64,000 bases of DNA from Microplitis mediator (GCF_029852145.1 NC_079969.1:23614459-23678458); one strand, 5' to 3'; positions 12,050-24,467 are shown, counted from the stretch's first letter. Notes: generated by a model from the sequence alone, not told the origin. Made by a program: numbers and translations.

Positions 12050-12860
12050 TGGTCAGCCTGCGGCGGTGCTTCCGTTCCAAGTCATTACGATAATTTATCC
12101 GGAAAGGTTACAAAACAGGCATGATGCCCGACCTCATACAGGGGCGAAGTACCTCAGGGTATTTCTTCTCTTGATTCTACTCTTTGGTCTCTCCTCGAGT
12201 TTATATACTGATGATACACGGCCGAGATATCCACCACCAGCACAGTATAATCCGTCGCTCATCATCATTATCATCATCATCATCGTCATCATCCTCGAGA
12301 ATTTGACGAAGGTTCCTCCTGCCGACGTTTAGCAGAGTGCACTGGTGAACAGCCCAAGATGCTGGTGTACAAGAACTGGCAAAGAAGAAGATAAAGCCGA
12401 AGAAGCAGCAGAAGCGGATGAGTACAGCGAGAAAAAGAAGAGGATCGAATCGGGGGAGAGGTCGGAGGAGGTTACAAGGTTACACGCGTCCAGAAGAGAG
12501 TAGAGGGCCCGGCTTTGGGTCCGCCTAACATTCCCACGGTGTCTGCTCGAGGCGAAGGCGCGCAAGAGTTGGGGCCGTTGAGAGAGTAGGGGGGAAAGGG
12601 GTACATTGCTATAGCATCGGGGAGAATGGGCCCACAGACCCCGGAGGTACTACCAGGAGAGTGGCCTGAGTGCCGCGCGAGAGTCGTATCGTATGAGAGC
12701 AAAGCAGAGTAAGAGAGAACGTACAGTACTACACTACTGCGGTCTTGTGTGCTCTTTCAGACCTGGTATGCACACTCTTGTCTTGTTTCTTCCTATATAC
12801 ACACTCTTCAACACACACTCTCTATAATGAGTGAGGGAAAGAGAGGTAACACCGTGTAGG
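12050..12860. promoter_or_regulatory. large GC-richer island in svp intron 2
   Basis: About 800 bp with much higher GC than the rest of the intron, free of the MITE families seen elsewhere. It contains a CAT/ATC trinucleotide run (12257-12293), the nuclear-receptor half-site cluster at 12459-12482, and GGGCCC motifs. Short open frames on both strands (12066-12332, 12329-12565, 12472-12702) are of low complexity and unlike known proteins. Enhancer or alternative first exon are both possible. Confidence 0.3.
12459..12482 (+). promoter_or_regulatory. cluster of nuclear-receptor half-sites (N4 then DR2)
   Basis: Three half-sites in one orientation: AGGTCG (12459-12464), AGGTTA (12469-12474) and AGGTTA (12477-12482), the last two spaced by 2 bp (a DR2). 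COUP-TF proteins bind direct repeats of AGGTCA-like half-sites with flexible spacing. The cluster lies in a unique GC-richer island of svp intron 2, so autoregulation is possible but unproven. Confidence 0.3.
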
Positions 12861-13944
12861 TAACATTAAAATCCAGAAGAAGCCACCACACTAGACATTA
12901 TATATACCATACTACCACTACATGACATAGAAAAGGATAGTATATGTATATGTATATGTATATATGTACGAACAAGGTGGAGGGAACCACGCAACAGCTT
13001 ATTAATATCCAAGTTTTGTTATTTTCTCGTATCGTGAATAGAACTGACATGACTTGTGTATACAACTAGTAGTAGACTTTAGACGTTAATATTTAAACCC
13101 GGTATTTAGCTCAACATTATGCTGGATACTTAATTTTTTAAGTAATTCGATCGACTTTTATACACACATATATATTATGTAGTCACTTTGGTCATGAGTT
13201 ATGAGTAATTTCATAGGCGATTCAGGGGGGTTATAATTACTTGTAAGAAGAAGGAGTATATAGTTATCTTGAGCTTAAGAGGATGGATGTGCATTAGGTT
13301 GCAGACGTTGGATGCAAAACAGCCGTTACATTGTATATAGTCACCTGTAACGAACCAGTTCGGCCGTACGGTTGTACGATTGTAGGGACGAAGGATCGAC
13401 GAGTTTATCATGATGATGCTGCTGCTAAGGTGCCGTATATATGTATATATATATATATATATATATGTAGTATACGCAGGCAAATGAGTGTGGATAAAGA
13501 GAATGAGGATGTGTAGAGCAACCTGCAGGTATGGGTAAGTGTAGAGTAGAGAGTAGATAACAAAGTTTTTTCTAGAGCGACATTCCGGATCCGAGACGGT
13601 TTGGTTACGACTCTGATGTGGCTCTGAATTAAATTTATTGAGATGACTCGAGTTGTGGGTAGAAAGAGAATCGGGAAAGAGTTTTAGTCTGCTGTGGATC
13701 GGTATGATGCAAGTGATTAAATGGAGTTTGACCGTGAAATTCGGTAGGCTTATGTATTATATACCTGCTGGATGTGGGATTTATATTAACATATGTGTGT
13801 TGATGGATTGGATGGATCTCTACGGGCTACGGGACGGATAGTGTCGGGATTCATTTTTCATTCATAACATTTTTTAGTTTTATTGGACTGTAGCTGTTAA
13901 AATTTTTTGTTAAATTTTATTCATTTTCATTGTAATTAATTCAG

Positions 13945-14665
13945 TAAGGGAATAGCCACTGAGGATCGAAAAAATAGGTGATTTTCGGGAATTTTTTTGA
14001 CTGGGATAATAAAGGAATTTGGGGATCGGGTTTCTTTTGATCTATAAAATATATGTTGAAGATAATTCTCCTAAATTTTTATTAAAAAATATCATGTTGT
14101 TACAAAGTTATAAGCATTTTTGTGGAGCACCAAAAAAATTTCCCCCATCACGGTGTCATCTCTAACTCAAAAACGGATTATCAGAAACAAAAAAACCAAA
14201 TCGCGTTGTAATCTGTATGCATGTGGTTATCGTTCCATGTAGGGGATTTTGAAAATTTGGATTTGAAAAAAAATGGCGACATATTAAAAATTTTTTCGTT
14301 ATTTTTCTCATTTTTTTGGATTCAAAGAGCCCTAAAAATTCTTATAAATCAAAATTTCAAAATCCCTTACGTGCAACTTTAGCAACTGAATAGACGAATA
14401 CGGAAAAAAAAGTTGCGAATCGGTTGATATTAATGCAAATTACAGATGCCACCAGTTCAAAAAAAGTAGTTTCGAGAAAAACGCGTTTCAAGTTTTTAGT
14501 CGATGCAACGGTCAGTTGACGCGCTGTCACAAAAATGACTATAACTTGAAAAATATTCGGAATTTTCATATAAAACTCTAGATACATATTTTTGAATATA
14601 TAAACTTTGATTTAATAAAAAAAAAAAATTTTTTTTTTGAAATTTCACAGCGGCTATCCCCCTTA
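13945..14665. mobile_element. 721-bp MITE with TAAGGGAATAGCCACTG ends
   Basis: The ends are inverted: TAAGGGAATAGCCACTG on the left and CAGCGGCTATCCCCCTTA on the right, with TA at both outer borders. Inside, GTAGGGGATTTTGAAA pairs with TTTCAAAATCCCTTAC. The only long open frame (14587-14357) is AT-rich and unlike a transposase. Single copy in this window. Confidence 0.6.
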
Positions 14666-14674
14666 ATTAATTTT

Positions 14675-14925
14675 ACTCTTTAAATTTTTTGATTACGGAT
14701 TTTATTCAAGTCCGAATTCACTCCGTCACTTAAAGTTTCGGAGTTTAAAAAAAAAATTCTCCACATACAGAGTAAATAAGTAGTTTTTTCATCAGATGAG
14801 TGATTTTGGCTGAATTTTATTTAAATCCGAATTTACTCCGATTGGAAGTTTTAATATTAAAATAAACTTCCTTTGATTAAATTTCTACTCCGGATTTAAT
14901 CCGAAAATTTTTTACATTGTAGTAA
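14675..14925. repeat. repeat rich in TCCGAATTYACTCCG words
   Basis: Several copies of GTCCGAATTCACTCCG-like words in one orientation, and a complementary GGATTTAATCCGAAAA near the right end. This suggests a degraded terminal-inverted-repeat element. Confidence 0.35.
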
Positions 14926-16301
14926 ATTTTAAATCGTATCCATAAATCGAGTGTCCATTAATTTTATTTGAAAATTTAAAAATTTGACAACAAATATACA
15001 GAAGTTAAATTTTCCTACTTTTCAAACCGTAACTAATTCAAAAATTTAAATGCTGCAATTATTTAGACTCGCGAGTCAGCTGTCAAAAAAAAATAATAAT
15101 TTTAATTCAATCAGTAGATAGTTCTAGTTATGATACAGCAACATTTTTATTACAAGAAAAAAGTATTAATTTGATTTACAAATAAACTAGTAAGTGCACT
15201 AATTTCACAAATACTCGATTTCCAAGTAATAAAATAAAAAAACATGTCATAGATTTAATAAAAATAATTTGTCCGTTTAAATAAATAGACATAGACAATT
15301 TAAATAATTAAATAAATAGTGAGTTAAATGAAATTAAATGAATAATAAATATCTATATAAATGAACAAGTGATTAGATTTTATGAAAATAAAGAAATTTT
15401 ACGAAAGTCAATTACGTAGTAAATTTATTGCATTAGTTATATATATTACTATTGCAATTACTATGTATTACTATTGATGTTTAGTTGTTGCTATTGCTGC
15501 TGTTGGTGGTGTTGCGGTTGTCTATAGAATAGGATAGCAATAGTAGGATAGACTTGAGATCAAACATATATTCCTAGTGAACTCACAGCTGGCCGCTTTA
15601 CGACCAAACTTTCACATTCTGATTGCACGAGACTCTGACTTTATATATCTTTCCTCATTCGATCTTTCTATCGTATATATATGTGTATATATATGTATAT
15701 ACCTCTCTCTGGCAATGAGATTCATATATATACGAGGTTGCTTTATATAAACTCACTACAAGCATATCTGTATGTATATAAATAAATAAATAAATAAATA
15801 TAAGGGGTAAATGTATTTTGAAGGGAAATTTATTTTGGTTACGGGACCTTGTGCCTTTGAATATGCATTCACACATTGTTAGTTATAGTCGTGCTAATGT
15901 CATGCTCTTTCAACCCCAAACGGTGACCCGAGAATGTTAATGACTACTTTGTATTTTAATGAACGAAAATGCGGACGATGTGGCGTCATCAATCAGATGG
16001 GAATAGACTACTGCTTGAAGGAATTTTTATAGATGTATTCAAATTAATGCATGTTAACTTTGCAGCTTATTTCACTTCTTTTTTTTTTTTTTTTAATGTT
16101 ATTGTTGTTTTTGAATAAAAAAGCGCGATAAATATTTTTATTCAATTTTTTAAATTTAAATTTCCCGCCAAAAAAAGTGGATTTTATATTTAAACAGAGA
16201 ATTTTGTTGGTTTGATAAATTAATTTCTTGGAAAAATATTATTTAATCAGAAAAAAAATTACTTTTTTTTTAGAATATATGGATATGATTTATATATTTT
16301 T

Positions 16302-16492
16302 TATGACAGTAAAGTTAGCTGACATTTGAAATTTGAATAAATTATTTTTTACAGATAAATAATGAAAAAAAAAAATAATTCTAAAAAAATGCACGTGTAG
16401 AAAATTTAATAAGCTATACGTGCAATTTTTCAAAATATTTTTTTTTTTTGTTAAAAAAAATCAAAATATTGTTAAATGTCTGCTAACTTAAA
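16302..16492. mobile_element. 190-bp family MITE, copy
   Basis: Has the family features: end word AAAGTTAGCTGAC, an A run, ATGCACGTGTAGAAAATTTA, a complementary TATACGTGCAATTTT, and the inverse end TGTCTGCTAACTT. Other copies are at 20963-21356 (two), 24468-24673 and 35651-35852. Confidence 0.6.
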
Positions 16493-16509
16493 TTTCCATT
16501 GTCTTTTGT

Positions 16510-16624
16510 CATACGAAAAAAATATATATCCGGGCAAATCTGCATATATGAGGCATATATTTATATATATGTTGCATATATGCAACATATTCCAGATTTG
16601 CCCGGATATATATTTCTTCGTATG
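16510..16624. repeat. 115-bp hairpin
   Basis: ATATATATCCGGGCAAATCT (16522-16541) pairs with AGATTTGCCCGGATATATAT near the right end, and CATACGAA at the left pairs with TTCGTATG at the right. An AT-rich ATATATG interior closes the loop. It abuts the 190-bp MITE copy. A short open frame over it is an artefact. Confidence 0.55.
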
Positions 16625-17763
16625 GGTTGTGAAGAAAACTATACTCTATAACCTCCATTTGTTTTACTGTTTTACTGATTAAAAAAAATATTTTCCCGCC
16701 ATTTATTTTTTCGATCTGTGTAATTGCACTGATAAGACTAATTTTGGTAAAATTTCAACCCGAATGTCATTTTAAAATTCTATTATCTCTTAAAAAACTA
16801 CAAAACAAATGATAATATCAAGCGACTAACCTCTAAATAATATGGAATAAATTATCATATATTTTGTGATTGTAGCTCAATTAAATTCATTAGATGACAG
16901 GTTTCTATTTCAAATTCACTGTTTTTAAAAACAAAAAAAATTTTACATTAATTATCCACCGTAAATTTCGATTGAAAACAATCGATTAAATCGTGAGGTG
17001 GAGCAAAGATGGAAATTTTGAGTCAAAAAAAATTTTTAAACAGTAAACAGGAAGTTAATTTAGCGAAATAAAAATAAATTATTTAAACATATATTTAATT
17101 TAAAATAAATGTCATGTTGATTAATTTTCACAAAATTAATTTATATTTTAGTGTCTTTAATTATTCGAAATTAGTACAATAGAATGCAGTATAACAGCTT
17201 TTATGATATTCATAAACTATAATTTAATATTATCTTATATATATAATATATGTATGCAAATTATTATTGTACACTTAAAGTGTATTATTAATCCATTGAA
17301 ATATATTTACATCTACACACATAAATATATAGATATATATAATATATACACTAACATTAAATATATATTTTATAATTGCATTCGCCGTCTAATATACTCA
17401 TAAACAATTTACACTGTTACAAAAAAAAATATTGAATAAATAAATGAAAAGATAACATTTAAAAAATTTTTTTTTCATCGCGTGTTTATTATTTGTTCAT
17501 AAACGACTGCGATAAAATGCCTTAGGACATAAAAAAAAAAAAAATCACGACGATAATTTTTGCAGTAATTTCAACGTTGTTCGATGAAAGTGTGCAATTA
17601 TCGGTTGTACGTTCACGGAAATCTTAAACTCGGCTATATGGAGAGAAGCTGAGAGAAGAGCCCACGCGCGTGTATATCGGTAGGTACGATCATCGACGAC
17701 GACGACGAGAACCTCACGAGTGTTGTATGCTGGGGAGTATATATATATATATGCATATAAGCA

Positions 17764-17797
17764 GGTATAGGTATAGGTATAGGTATAGGTATAGGTT
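17764..17797. repeat. (GTATAG)n hexanucleotide microsatellite
   Basis: Between five and six uninterrupted copies of GTATAG in svp intron 2. Confidence 0.9.
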
Positions 17798-18345
17798 CAG
17801 GACTCTCGGGATTACCAATCGTCGATTTCCCGGAGTCGAGAAACCTCGCTAATTGATTAAAGTCACGATCCCAAAGCCACCCGAGAGGGCTACACAATAT
17901 CATCTGTAATCTCGATACGTTCTTGTTCTGTATACATACTTTCTTGTTCACTCACTCTCTATGGGTTTGTGTACTGGGGAAAGAGATGAAAAGAGACGAT
18001 GAGTTTGATCATGGACATTGTGGTGTGTTTCGGGCTGTCCAGTTTGTGTGTCCCTTGTACTATTCAATCCCTAAACCGAGCGAGCCCTTTTCTCATTTCC
18101 ACCCTCTCTCGATATACCGAATCCCATACCGTGCATTATTGTACGACCATTTTGGCTCACCACGGGATTAATCCGATCTCTAACGGTGGAATTTGCATTT
18201 AACGGTCATTAAATAAATTTTAAACTTATTTTATATTTATTTAAATATATTTCACTCATTTATTTTATAATCAATTATTTTATTCATTCATTTTCTTTTT
18301 TCAACCGCACTCACTATCTCATAAATTATTTAATTTTTAGCACGA

Positions 18346-19325
18346 TACATTCGGGGTAAAATGAGACACTTCTTTTTTTTTTTAATTTATTTCCACACAT
18401 TAAAAAATATTGTGGATCTGTGTTAAAAACGGTCCGTGTTAAATTTTTTGTGATTATTTTGTGTCAAATCAACATAATTCTCTGTGTTACTTTGAAATTT
18501 TTAATCGATCTACTATTCAACACTTTAAAAGTGTTACCTAGTACAAAAATCGATGTTATCAACTTTTATTAAGTGTTACTTTAAAATCAACACAAAAAAG
18601 TGTTGAAGCGACAGTTGAATTGTGTTAAAAAAATGAATTTCTTCTATTCACGCGGGAAGCGTCATTAAGTATCAGTTTTGCTTGGTTAGTTATTATTTTT
18701 GTGACATTGATTTTATTTATTTTCAATTAGACATAAAAAAATTAAGTTGACAAAGTTCATGATTCGTATAGTCTAAAAAAAAAAAAAATTGCATCTGTGG
18801 CTTTTTTACTTTTCTACGCGCGCACATTCTTATTTTTTATTTTTTTTTTTCGTAATTGATTTGTTGATAAAAAAATTGAAAAATTGTTAACTGTCTGGTA
18901 ACTTTAGGATCATGTTTACTATCACAAAATAGTTAAATGTTAAATAATAATTGTTGACACTTTTGATAACCGAAAAATAATTCATGGTACAAAAATAAAA
19001 TGTAAAAGTTAACATTTTTTTTGTGTCGCCATTAACATTTAAAAAGTGTTAAAGTTACTTTTCATATCACTCGAATTGTGTGTTGAAATTTTAACACAAA
19101 TTTTGTGTTGAAGTTCAACACAAAAAGTCTGTGTTGAAAAATATCACAAATATTGTGTGGACCATTTTTAACACAATATTTTTTACTGTGCATGAGAAAC
19201 TTGACGGTCCCAGTGCTCAGGATGATCAACTTACCCCACAGTCTTTCAGATCCCATAAATAGAAGTACACATGCAAACAAAAAAATGTTTTTTTCAAAAA
19301 TGCTGTCTCATCTTACCTCGTACAC
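18346..19325. mobile_element. GGGGTAAAATGAGAC-ended MITE carrying a nested 800-bp element
   Basis: Left end CATTCGGGGTAAAATGAGAC and right end GTCTCATCTTACCTCGTAC are inverted. Nearly all of the interior is the element at 18394-19193. The flanks are of the same family as 1197-1910 and 20820-21637. Confidence 0.55.
18394..19193. mobile_element. 800-bp GTGTTAA-rich composite element, copy 1
   Basis: Runs from ACACATTAAAAAATATTGTG to ACAATATTTTTTACTGTG, with GTGTTAAA and CAACACA words throughout both halves. The middle (about 18777-18915) is a truncated copy of the 190-bp family. The whole unit occurs in reverse orientation at 54345-55157 with the same truncated insert. Confidence 0.7.
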
Positions 19326-20288
19326 TTACAGATTTTCCCATTCCCATTTTGCCCCGGATTCCCCAAAATCCACGTGATATTTTTTCAAGTAATTATAACA
19401 CATGTAGAAATGATAAAAAAAATGATATATATTTACAGTAGATATTATGTTTGATAATGACTCGACGAATGCGAGTTTCGAGACCGAAATTAGGGTTATT
19501 TACTTCCCTTCGCTCCCTTTAGCCTTTTATAATACTTAATATATTGTTTTGTGTCTTCCTTTCGTAGGTCTACAATACAACAATTCATTCCATCTTCTTT
19601 CAACTCAGGTCCTTTCTTACTCCTTTTCTTTTTTTTATTTTTTATTTTCTCTCTAGACTCGCGTGCGTCGCGTACTTGTGTCATCATTTCTTTATTATTA
19701 TTACTATTATTACATATTACTCGTACGTGGTTTATGAAATATGTTTTTTTTCGCAAGGACACTCTCATACTTTCAAAGGAGGTCAATTTTTAATATCACA
19801 ACCCAATCAAAAGTTAAAAGAACAAAAAAAATTTATTTCAAATTATATTTTGTTGTGCAAAAAAATATTTCAAAGCCATTTAATATTATAATAAAAAGTG
19901 AAACTAGAAATAAACGGTAAGATCATTTAGTTAATAACAGACGGTTTAAGTTGGCGGTCTGTTATATACGCGAAAGTGTATAACGTAGAGTGTAGTGTAG
20001 AATAAAGAGTAGAGTGTGCGCGGGGGACAATATCACAGCGGACTAATCTCGAGCGCATCCTGTCTGCTATAAGACCGTCGGTTACAAGTGTAGTAGTATG
20101 GGGTAGTATGTATATAGTATATATATATATATAGTGTATAGTAGTACGAGGTCTGATGCCCTGAGGCCGGGCCCGCACGGAAGGAAGGGGCCCTCAGGTA
20201 AGGTCATGCACCCCGCTGACCTCGGACCACCGACTTGACTGCCCTCTCTCCCACTCTAGTCCGCGACAAGACCGCGCTTTTCTCTCGC

Positions 20289-20376
20289 CCTCATCCTCAG
20301 CCTTATCCTTATCCTTATCCTTATTCTCATTCTCATCCTCGACCTCATCCTTATCCTCATCCTCATTCTTATCCCG
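20289..20376. repeat. pyrimidine-rich TTATCC/CTCATC repeat
   Basis: Degenerate hexamer run (CTTATC and CTCATC variants) in a GC-richer part of svp intron 2. Confidence 0.75.
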
Positions 20377-20819
20377 ACTGTACCGAGTTAAGACTACAGT
20401 AGAGTATGGCTACAGGTAAATGCTGGTGCCGTTCGCGAATACTCTTCCACTAACTTCTTATTACTTTTTTACTCTTTTCATTTGCTTTCGATTCTATAAG
20501 ACCTTACCAACGTCTATACCTTTTATTTGTGAATCTCAACTTTATTCGCGGGGGCTCTTTTTTTATTATCGTTATTATTATTCTCATATATATGTTTATT
20601 TTTATGGTTTATATAGGATACCGAGATTGTATACACGCACGCGCAAACTTTATTGAGATAAAACTGAGTCTGCGCTTACACGCCCACTAAACACGGAAAA
20701 ATATTTTAAATTGTTATTACTTTTTTTTTTAGGTATCATTAAATGTTGTAATTATTCTTGTAAATTAAAAATTCAATTACGGAAATTTGTGTGCAAAATT
20801 TTTTTTTTTAAATATCAAG

Positions 20820-21637
20820 TAGGGAACTTGCGGTAAAATGAGAGATTAGTTTTAAGGCTAAAAAAAATTTTGAAAATATGATTAGTGCGATTTGTAGAAA
20901 AGAGTGGGGTAGGATAAAAAATTTTTTTTCTGTCTGACTATTTAAAAAAATAAAATATTTATTATGATTCTGAAGTTAGAAGACAATTAAAAATTTTGGA
21001 TTTTATTTTTCAGCCAATCTATGAAAAAAAAAAAAAAAAACTAAAAAAATGCACATGTAGAAAATTAAAAAAGCTATAAGTGCAATTTTTTTTAATATTT
21101 TTTTTTTTATAATTTATCGTTTTAAAAAAATCCAAAAACTATAAGACGGCTAATTTTATGATCCTGAAATAAGCAGAGAAAAATTTTTGATTTTCTTTTT
21201 TCAGCAAATGAATTACAAAAAAAAAAAGTAAAAAAATGCACATGTAGAAAATTTAAAATACTATAAGTGTAATTTTTTTAAATATTTTTTTTTTGTAATT
21301 TATCGTTTTTGAAAAAATCCAAAAATTATTAGACGTCGGCTAACTTCAGTATCATCTAATTTCAGTTTCATAAATTTTTTTAACTTCAGTTTTTTCACAG
21401 CTTGTATTAATTTACAACAAATAATAAATAAAATAATTTAATTTTGTTAAATTAATTGGTTCATTAAATTAATTACCGATATTTACTCTAATTGTCATAA
21501 ACTAAGAAAAAACAATTTCAGTGGCCCCATTGTCTAGATTGATCAATTTACCCCAGGGTTCGTAATCAAGTATTTTGAAAAAAAAAAAACAATTCGTCGT
21601 CTAAAAAATTGTCTCATATTTTGTCTTGGGTTCCCTA
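20820..21637. mobile_element. TAGGGAA/GGTAAAATGAGA MITE carrying a tandem pair of 190-bp MITEs
   Basis: Left end TAGGGAACTTGCGGTAAAAT and right end ATTTTGTCTTGGGTTCCCTA are inverted. Inside lie two head-to-tail copies of the 190-bp family (20963-21356). The right part also holds GGCCCCATTGTCTAGATTGA, seen in related form near 19207 and 55215. Confidence 0.7.
20963..21356. mobile_element. tandem dimer of the 190-bp MITE
   Basis: Two consecutive copies, each with the order end word CTGAAGTTAGAAGAC or CTGAAATAAGCAGAG, A run, ATGCACATGTAGAAAAT, CTATAAGTG.AATTTTTTT, and inverse end. The join is at about 21159. The terminal words of the two copies fuse there, suggesting one transposed into the end of the other or they arose by duplication. 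Confidence 0.65.
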
Positions 21638-22555
21638 GTAATTAATGTACTGTTTTAATTAAAAATAAAAAAATTTGCATGCGAAATATAACGGCACAAT
21701 AAAAGTATGACATAATAAAGAGAAATATAAAATTAATTAAGAGTAATGTGCACTTCGGTTCGACGAACAATGAGTAGAATTTATAATACGCAATTAAAAT
21801 AAAAAGTAACTTTAAGTTTTATTTCGGTTGACAATAAAAAAAATTAAGTATAACAACGGGATAGACAGTGAGCACACGTTGGCCGGTGCGTGGGTCCGCG
21901 GTGTGGTCATGCCGGTCGGCCGAAACGAAAACGACTTGAGGTGAGATTATTATCGCGCAACGCGAGAGGAAGAATGTGAGAAGGAAGAGAGGCGGGAATG
22001 ATAGTCAAGTGGAGCGAGTAAGTAATATATAAATATGAGAGTGAGTGAGAGCCTGAATTATAAGTTATAAGAAGTAAAAGACGAAGAAAGAAAGAAAGAG
22101 TGAAAGAGAGAAAGAAAGAAAGAGGTAAATAAGATAGAGAGGGAGAGGCGTGAGAACGTATCCACGGGCTGTTCCGCGGCACTGGGCCCCGCAATCCGCA
22201 ATTAAATCTTTACCCAACTACTATTCTACCAACATAAGGCCCCTGAACACACGTCCAGTTCCTTTATTTTCCCTTTTAAATCTTATATTACTTCGTTCGT
22301 GTAATTTTCACGTAAATTCCACCGCCAAGGACCCAGGATCATCTCCTTCATGTAATGTAAGTCTTTTAAGACTCAAAAAAAAAAAAATAATAATAATTTA
22401 TTCATAGCAATTATCTTGAGAATTAAAATTAAAAATTCTGAAAGCTTAAAAAGTAAAAAAAAAAATTTGTTTTATATGTATATTGTACTTTCTCTGAATA
22501 ACGTGCAACCAGTGAGAAATTGGAGGCAAAGCGGCGACAGAAGTCAGTCACCGAA

Positions 22556-22569
22556 AGGTCCCGAGGTCA
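22556..22569 (+). promoter_or_regulatory. DR2 nuclear-receptor element
   Basis: AGGTCC CG AGGTCA forms a direct repeat with 2-bp spacing. One half-site is the perfect consensus and the other has one change. It is about 290 bp inside intron 2 from the exon 2 donor, in a GC-richer unique island (22500-22620). A further AGGTCA half-site, read on the minus strand, is at about 22695-22700. A site for COUP-TF itself or another receptor is plausible. Confidence 0.35.
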
Positions 22570-22860
22570 CGGGAGGCCTTCGAGTCACGACATCCAAGCA
22601 GGTGCTTTGATCAGAATGGTCATTAAATTATTTTTACTCTTGTTTATTTTATTACTTATTTTTTTTCTTTAGTGTTACAAATCCCTCGAAGGACTCCTGT
22701 GACCTTTTATCAAGTATTTTTTGAAATTAATTAATTAATTAATTAATATTTTATTTATTTGAATTGAAATAAATTTAATTGTCTATTGATTGATTGATTG
22801 ATTAATTAATTAATTAATTTGATGTTAATAAATTTAAAAAAGGGCCAGTACAATGCATAC

Positions 22861-23010
22861 CTTCCCGGCGCATGCCCATCTTCAGGCACTTCTTCAGCCG
22901 GCAAAATTGACATTGATTACGATGATGCTGATCTATTGGACAATTACGATTCCCTCGACACGAGTACGTTAAATTCCTTCGTACACTTCTTTTAAAAAAA
23001 CTTTTACATC
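22861..23010 (-). CDS. svp: seven-up / COUP-TF, coding exon 2 (second half of DNA-binding domain)
   Basis: A 150-nt internal exon found by splicing, too short to stand out as an open frame. The acceptor is TATGTTACAG ending at 23011 and the donor is GTATGC starting at 22860. It completes Gly119 and encodes residues 120-168 plus the first base of codon 169. It supplies Cys120 of zinc finger 1, the recognition-helix end CKSFFKRSVRRN, and all of zinc finger 2 (Cys136, Cys142, Cys152, Cys155), ending CLKMGMRRE. This region makes base contacts in the half-site and forms the D-box dimer surface. Residue 154 is Phe (CQFC, codon TTT), where the COUP-TF sequences I recall have Tyr. Gly-Asn follows Cys136-Arg137 in the D-box loop. 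Both ends are phase 1, so skipping keeps the frame but removes the DNA-binding function. Confidence 0.96.
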
Positions 23011-23830
23011 CTGTAACATAAATTAAATATTCATCATTAATTTTTTTATAATTATAATATATTATATATTATATATTTGTTCAAATTCATTTATTTAATA
23101 AATAATGGGATGAATTTATTTACTCAAGAAAAAAAAATTTTAGCGGAAAATTTGTTCAAATAGTAATCAGTTGGCGTAACGAAATACTTGGTGGTTTTCT
23201 TTGATATTAAGTTCTCGGTATATTTATAAATATATATATGTATATGTGTATGATATGAAGGATGCATGCACGCAGGATAGGAGGAATCCAACGAGCGGCG
23301 CACGCACGTCGGGGAGAAAATGATTGTGCGCGGATCGCTGTGTAGATATAGATATATATGGGTGGTATGTAGATATATATGTATATATATATATAAATGT
23401 ATGTGGGTATATGTGCAAATAGTAATAGTATAGAAAGGCAAAAGAGGTAAAGGTATAAGGTAAGTATTAAAGGTAAGGGAGCATTAAGAATCGAGGATAA
23501 AGTAAGTAAAGAAGGAAGAAGACTTGTTTCCGAGGCAAGCTGATGTGAGTATAAGACTGGCAGAGTGGCAGGACTGCCCTAAGAATAATCGCAACCCCGA
23601 CAAACTGGCGGCGGCTTGTTACACGCACGTAATTCAATCCCACGCCGTGGAAATGACCCGCGAGCCACAGCTGGTTCTATCACAAATTTATATCCTTGTA
23701 TATACTACTGTGCATATTTTATTTTACCGAAAAACATTTTAATTTTTTTTTTTTTATTGGTGCGAATAAATTGATTTTTTTTATTAATAAAATTTAACAA
23801 TTAATTAATTTTTTAATTAATAACAAAAAA

Positions 23831-24205
23831 AATTTGGGGATTCGACGGTTTTCGCGGCGCCGTCAAATGACCGCAAATTACTAGAGAACTCAACAAAATA
23901 AGATCTTTTGAAAAGATAAAATTTTTCGATATCTCGCTTAGTTTTCGAGAAAAATGGATTTTGGAAAAATGTGATTTTTTTAAAAAAAGTGAAAAATTTC
24001 ATAGATTTTAATATCGTTATTTTTTTTTGTATTTTTTTCCAAAAACTATATTTGAAGATGAAAGTTTTGAAAAAAAAAAACGTTTGAATTAGTTCATTTT
24101 TGAAAAAGTTACAGCTATGTGAAAAAAAGTCTAATTTTGTGAAATTCTACAAGAATTCGCGGTCATTTGACGGCGCCACGGAAACCGTAGACTTCCCAAA
24201 AATTC
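23831..24205. mobile_element. 375-bp palindromic element with GC-rich arms
   Basis: Left arm contains GACGGTTTTCGCGGCGCCGT followed by CAAATGACCGC; right arm contains GCGGTCATTTGACGGCGCCA and GGAAACCGT. The GC-rich inverted arms surround an AT-rich middle. Single copy in the window; the target duplication is not clear. Confidence 0.6.
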
Positions 24206-24467
24206 ACTTAATTTTTTACAGTAAAGTGACTAGGGCAATTTTTCAAATTTTCAAATTTTTAATACAAAAAATTCTCAGTTAAAGCAAAAAAAAAAAATGT
24301 AATTTTTTTTAATCTTCACGTGACCGATATTACCCCAAATACTTTGTAGCACTCGAAAATTCATAAAAATTTTTTCTCAAATTTTGGAGATGCCCCAGTG
24401 CCTTAGATTGGCAAATAATTAATTAATAAGCAATTAATTAAGCCAAAAATAAAAACAAATTTATTTA

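Larger units (their letters stand above)
2699..22860 (-). other. svp: svp intron 2 (20,162 bp)
   Basis: Phase-1 intron between exons 2 and 3, within codon 169 at the DBD/hinge boundary. No open frame in it looks like a protein. Repeats: foldbacks at 3511-3926 and 9082-9703; MITEs at 6080-6948, 10948-11903, 13945-14665, 16302-16492, 18346-19325 and 20820-21637. GC-richer unique islands that may be regulatory: 7500-8250, 12050-12860, 13540-13850, 17620-18190, 20020-20420, 21880-22350 and 22500-22620. The rest (for example 2700-3500, 4480-6079, 14930-16300, 16640-18340, 19380-19930) is AT-rich spacer with homopolymers and TA-rich microsatellites, where I see nothing specific. Confidence 0.9.

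Noticed and set aside
12066..12702. Several open frames of 76-88 codons in the 12-kb island
   Set aside because: Low complexity (His/Ile or Ser runs), no recognisable family, open on both strands.
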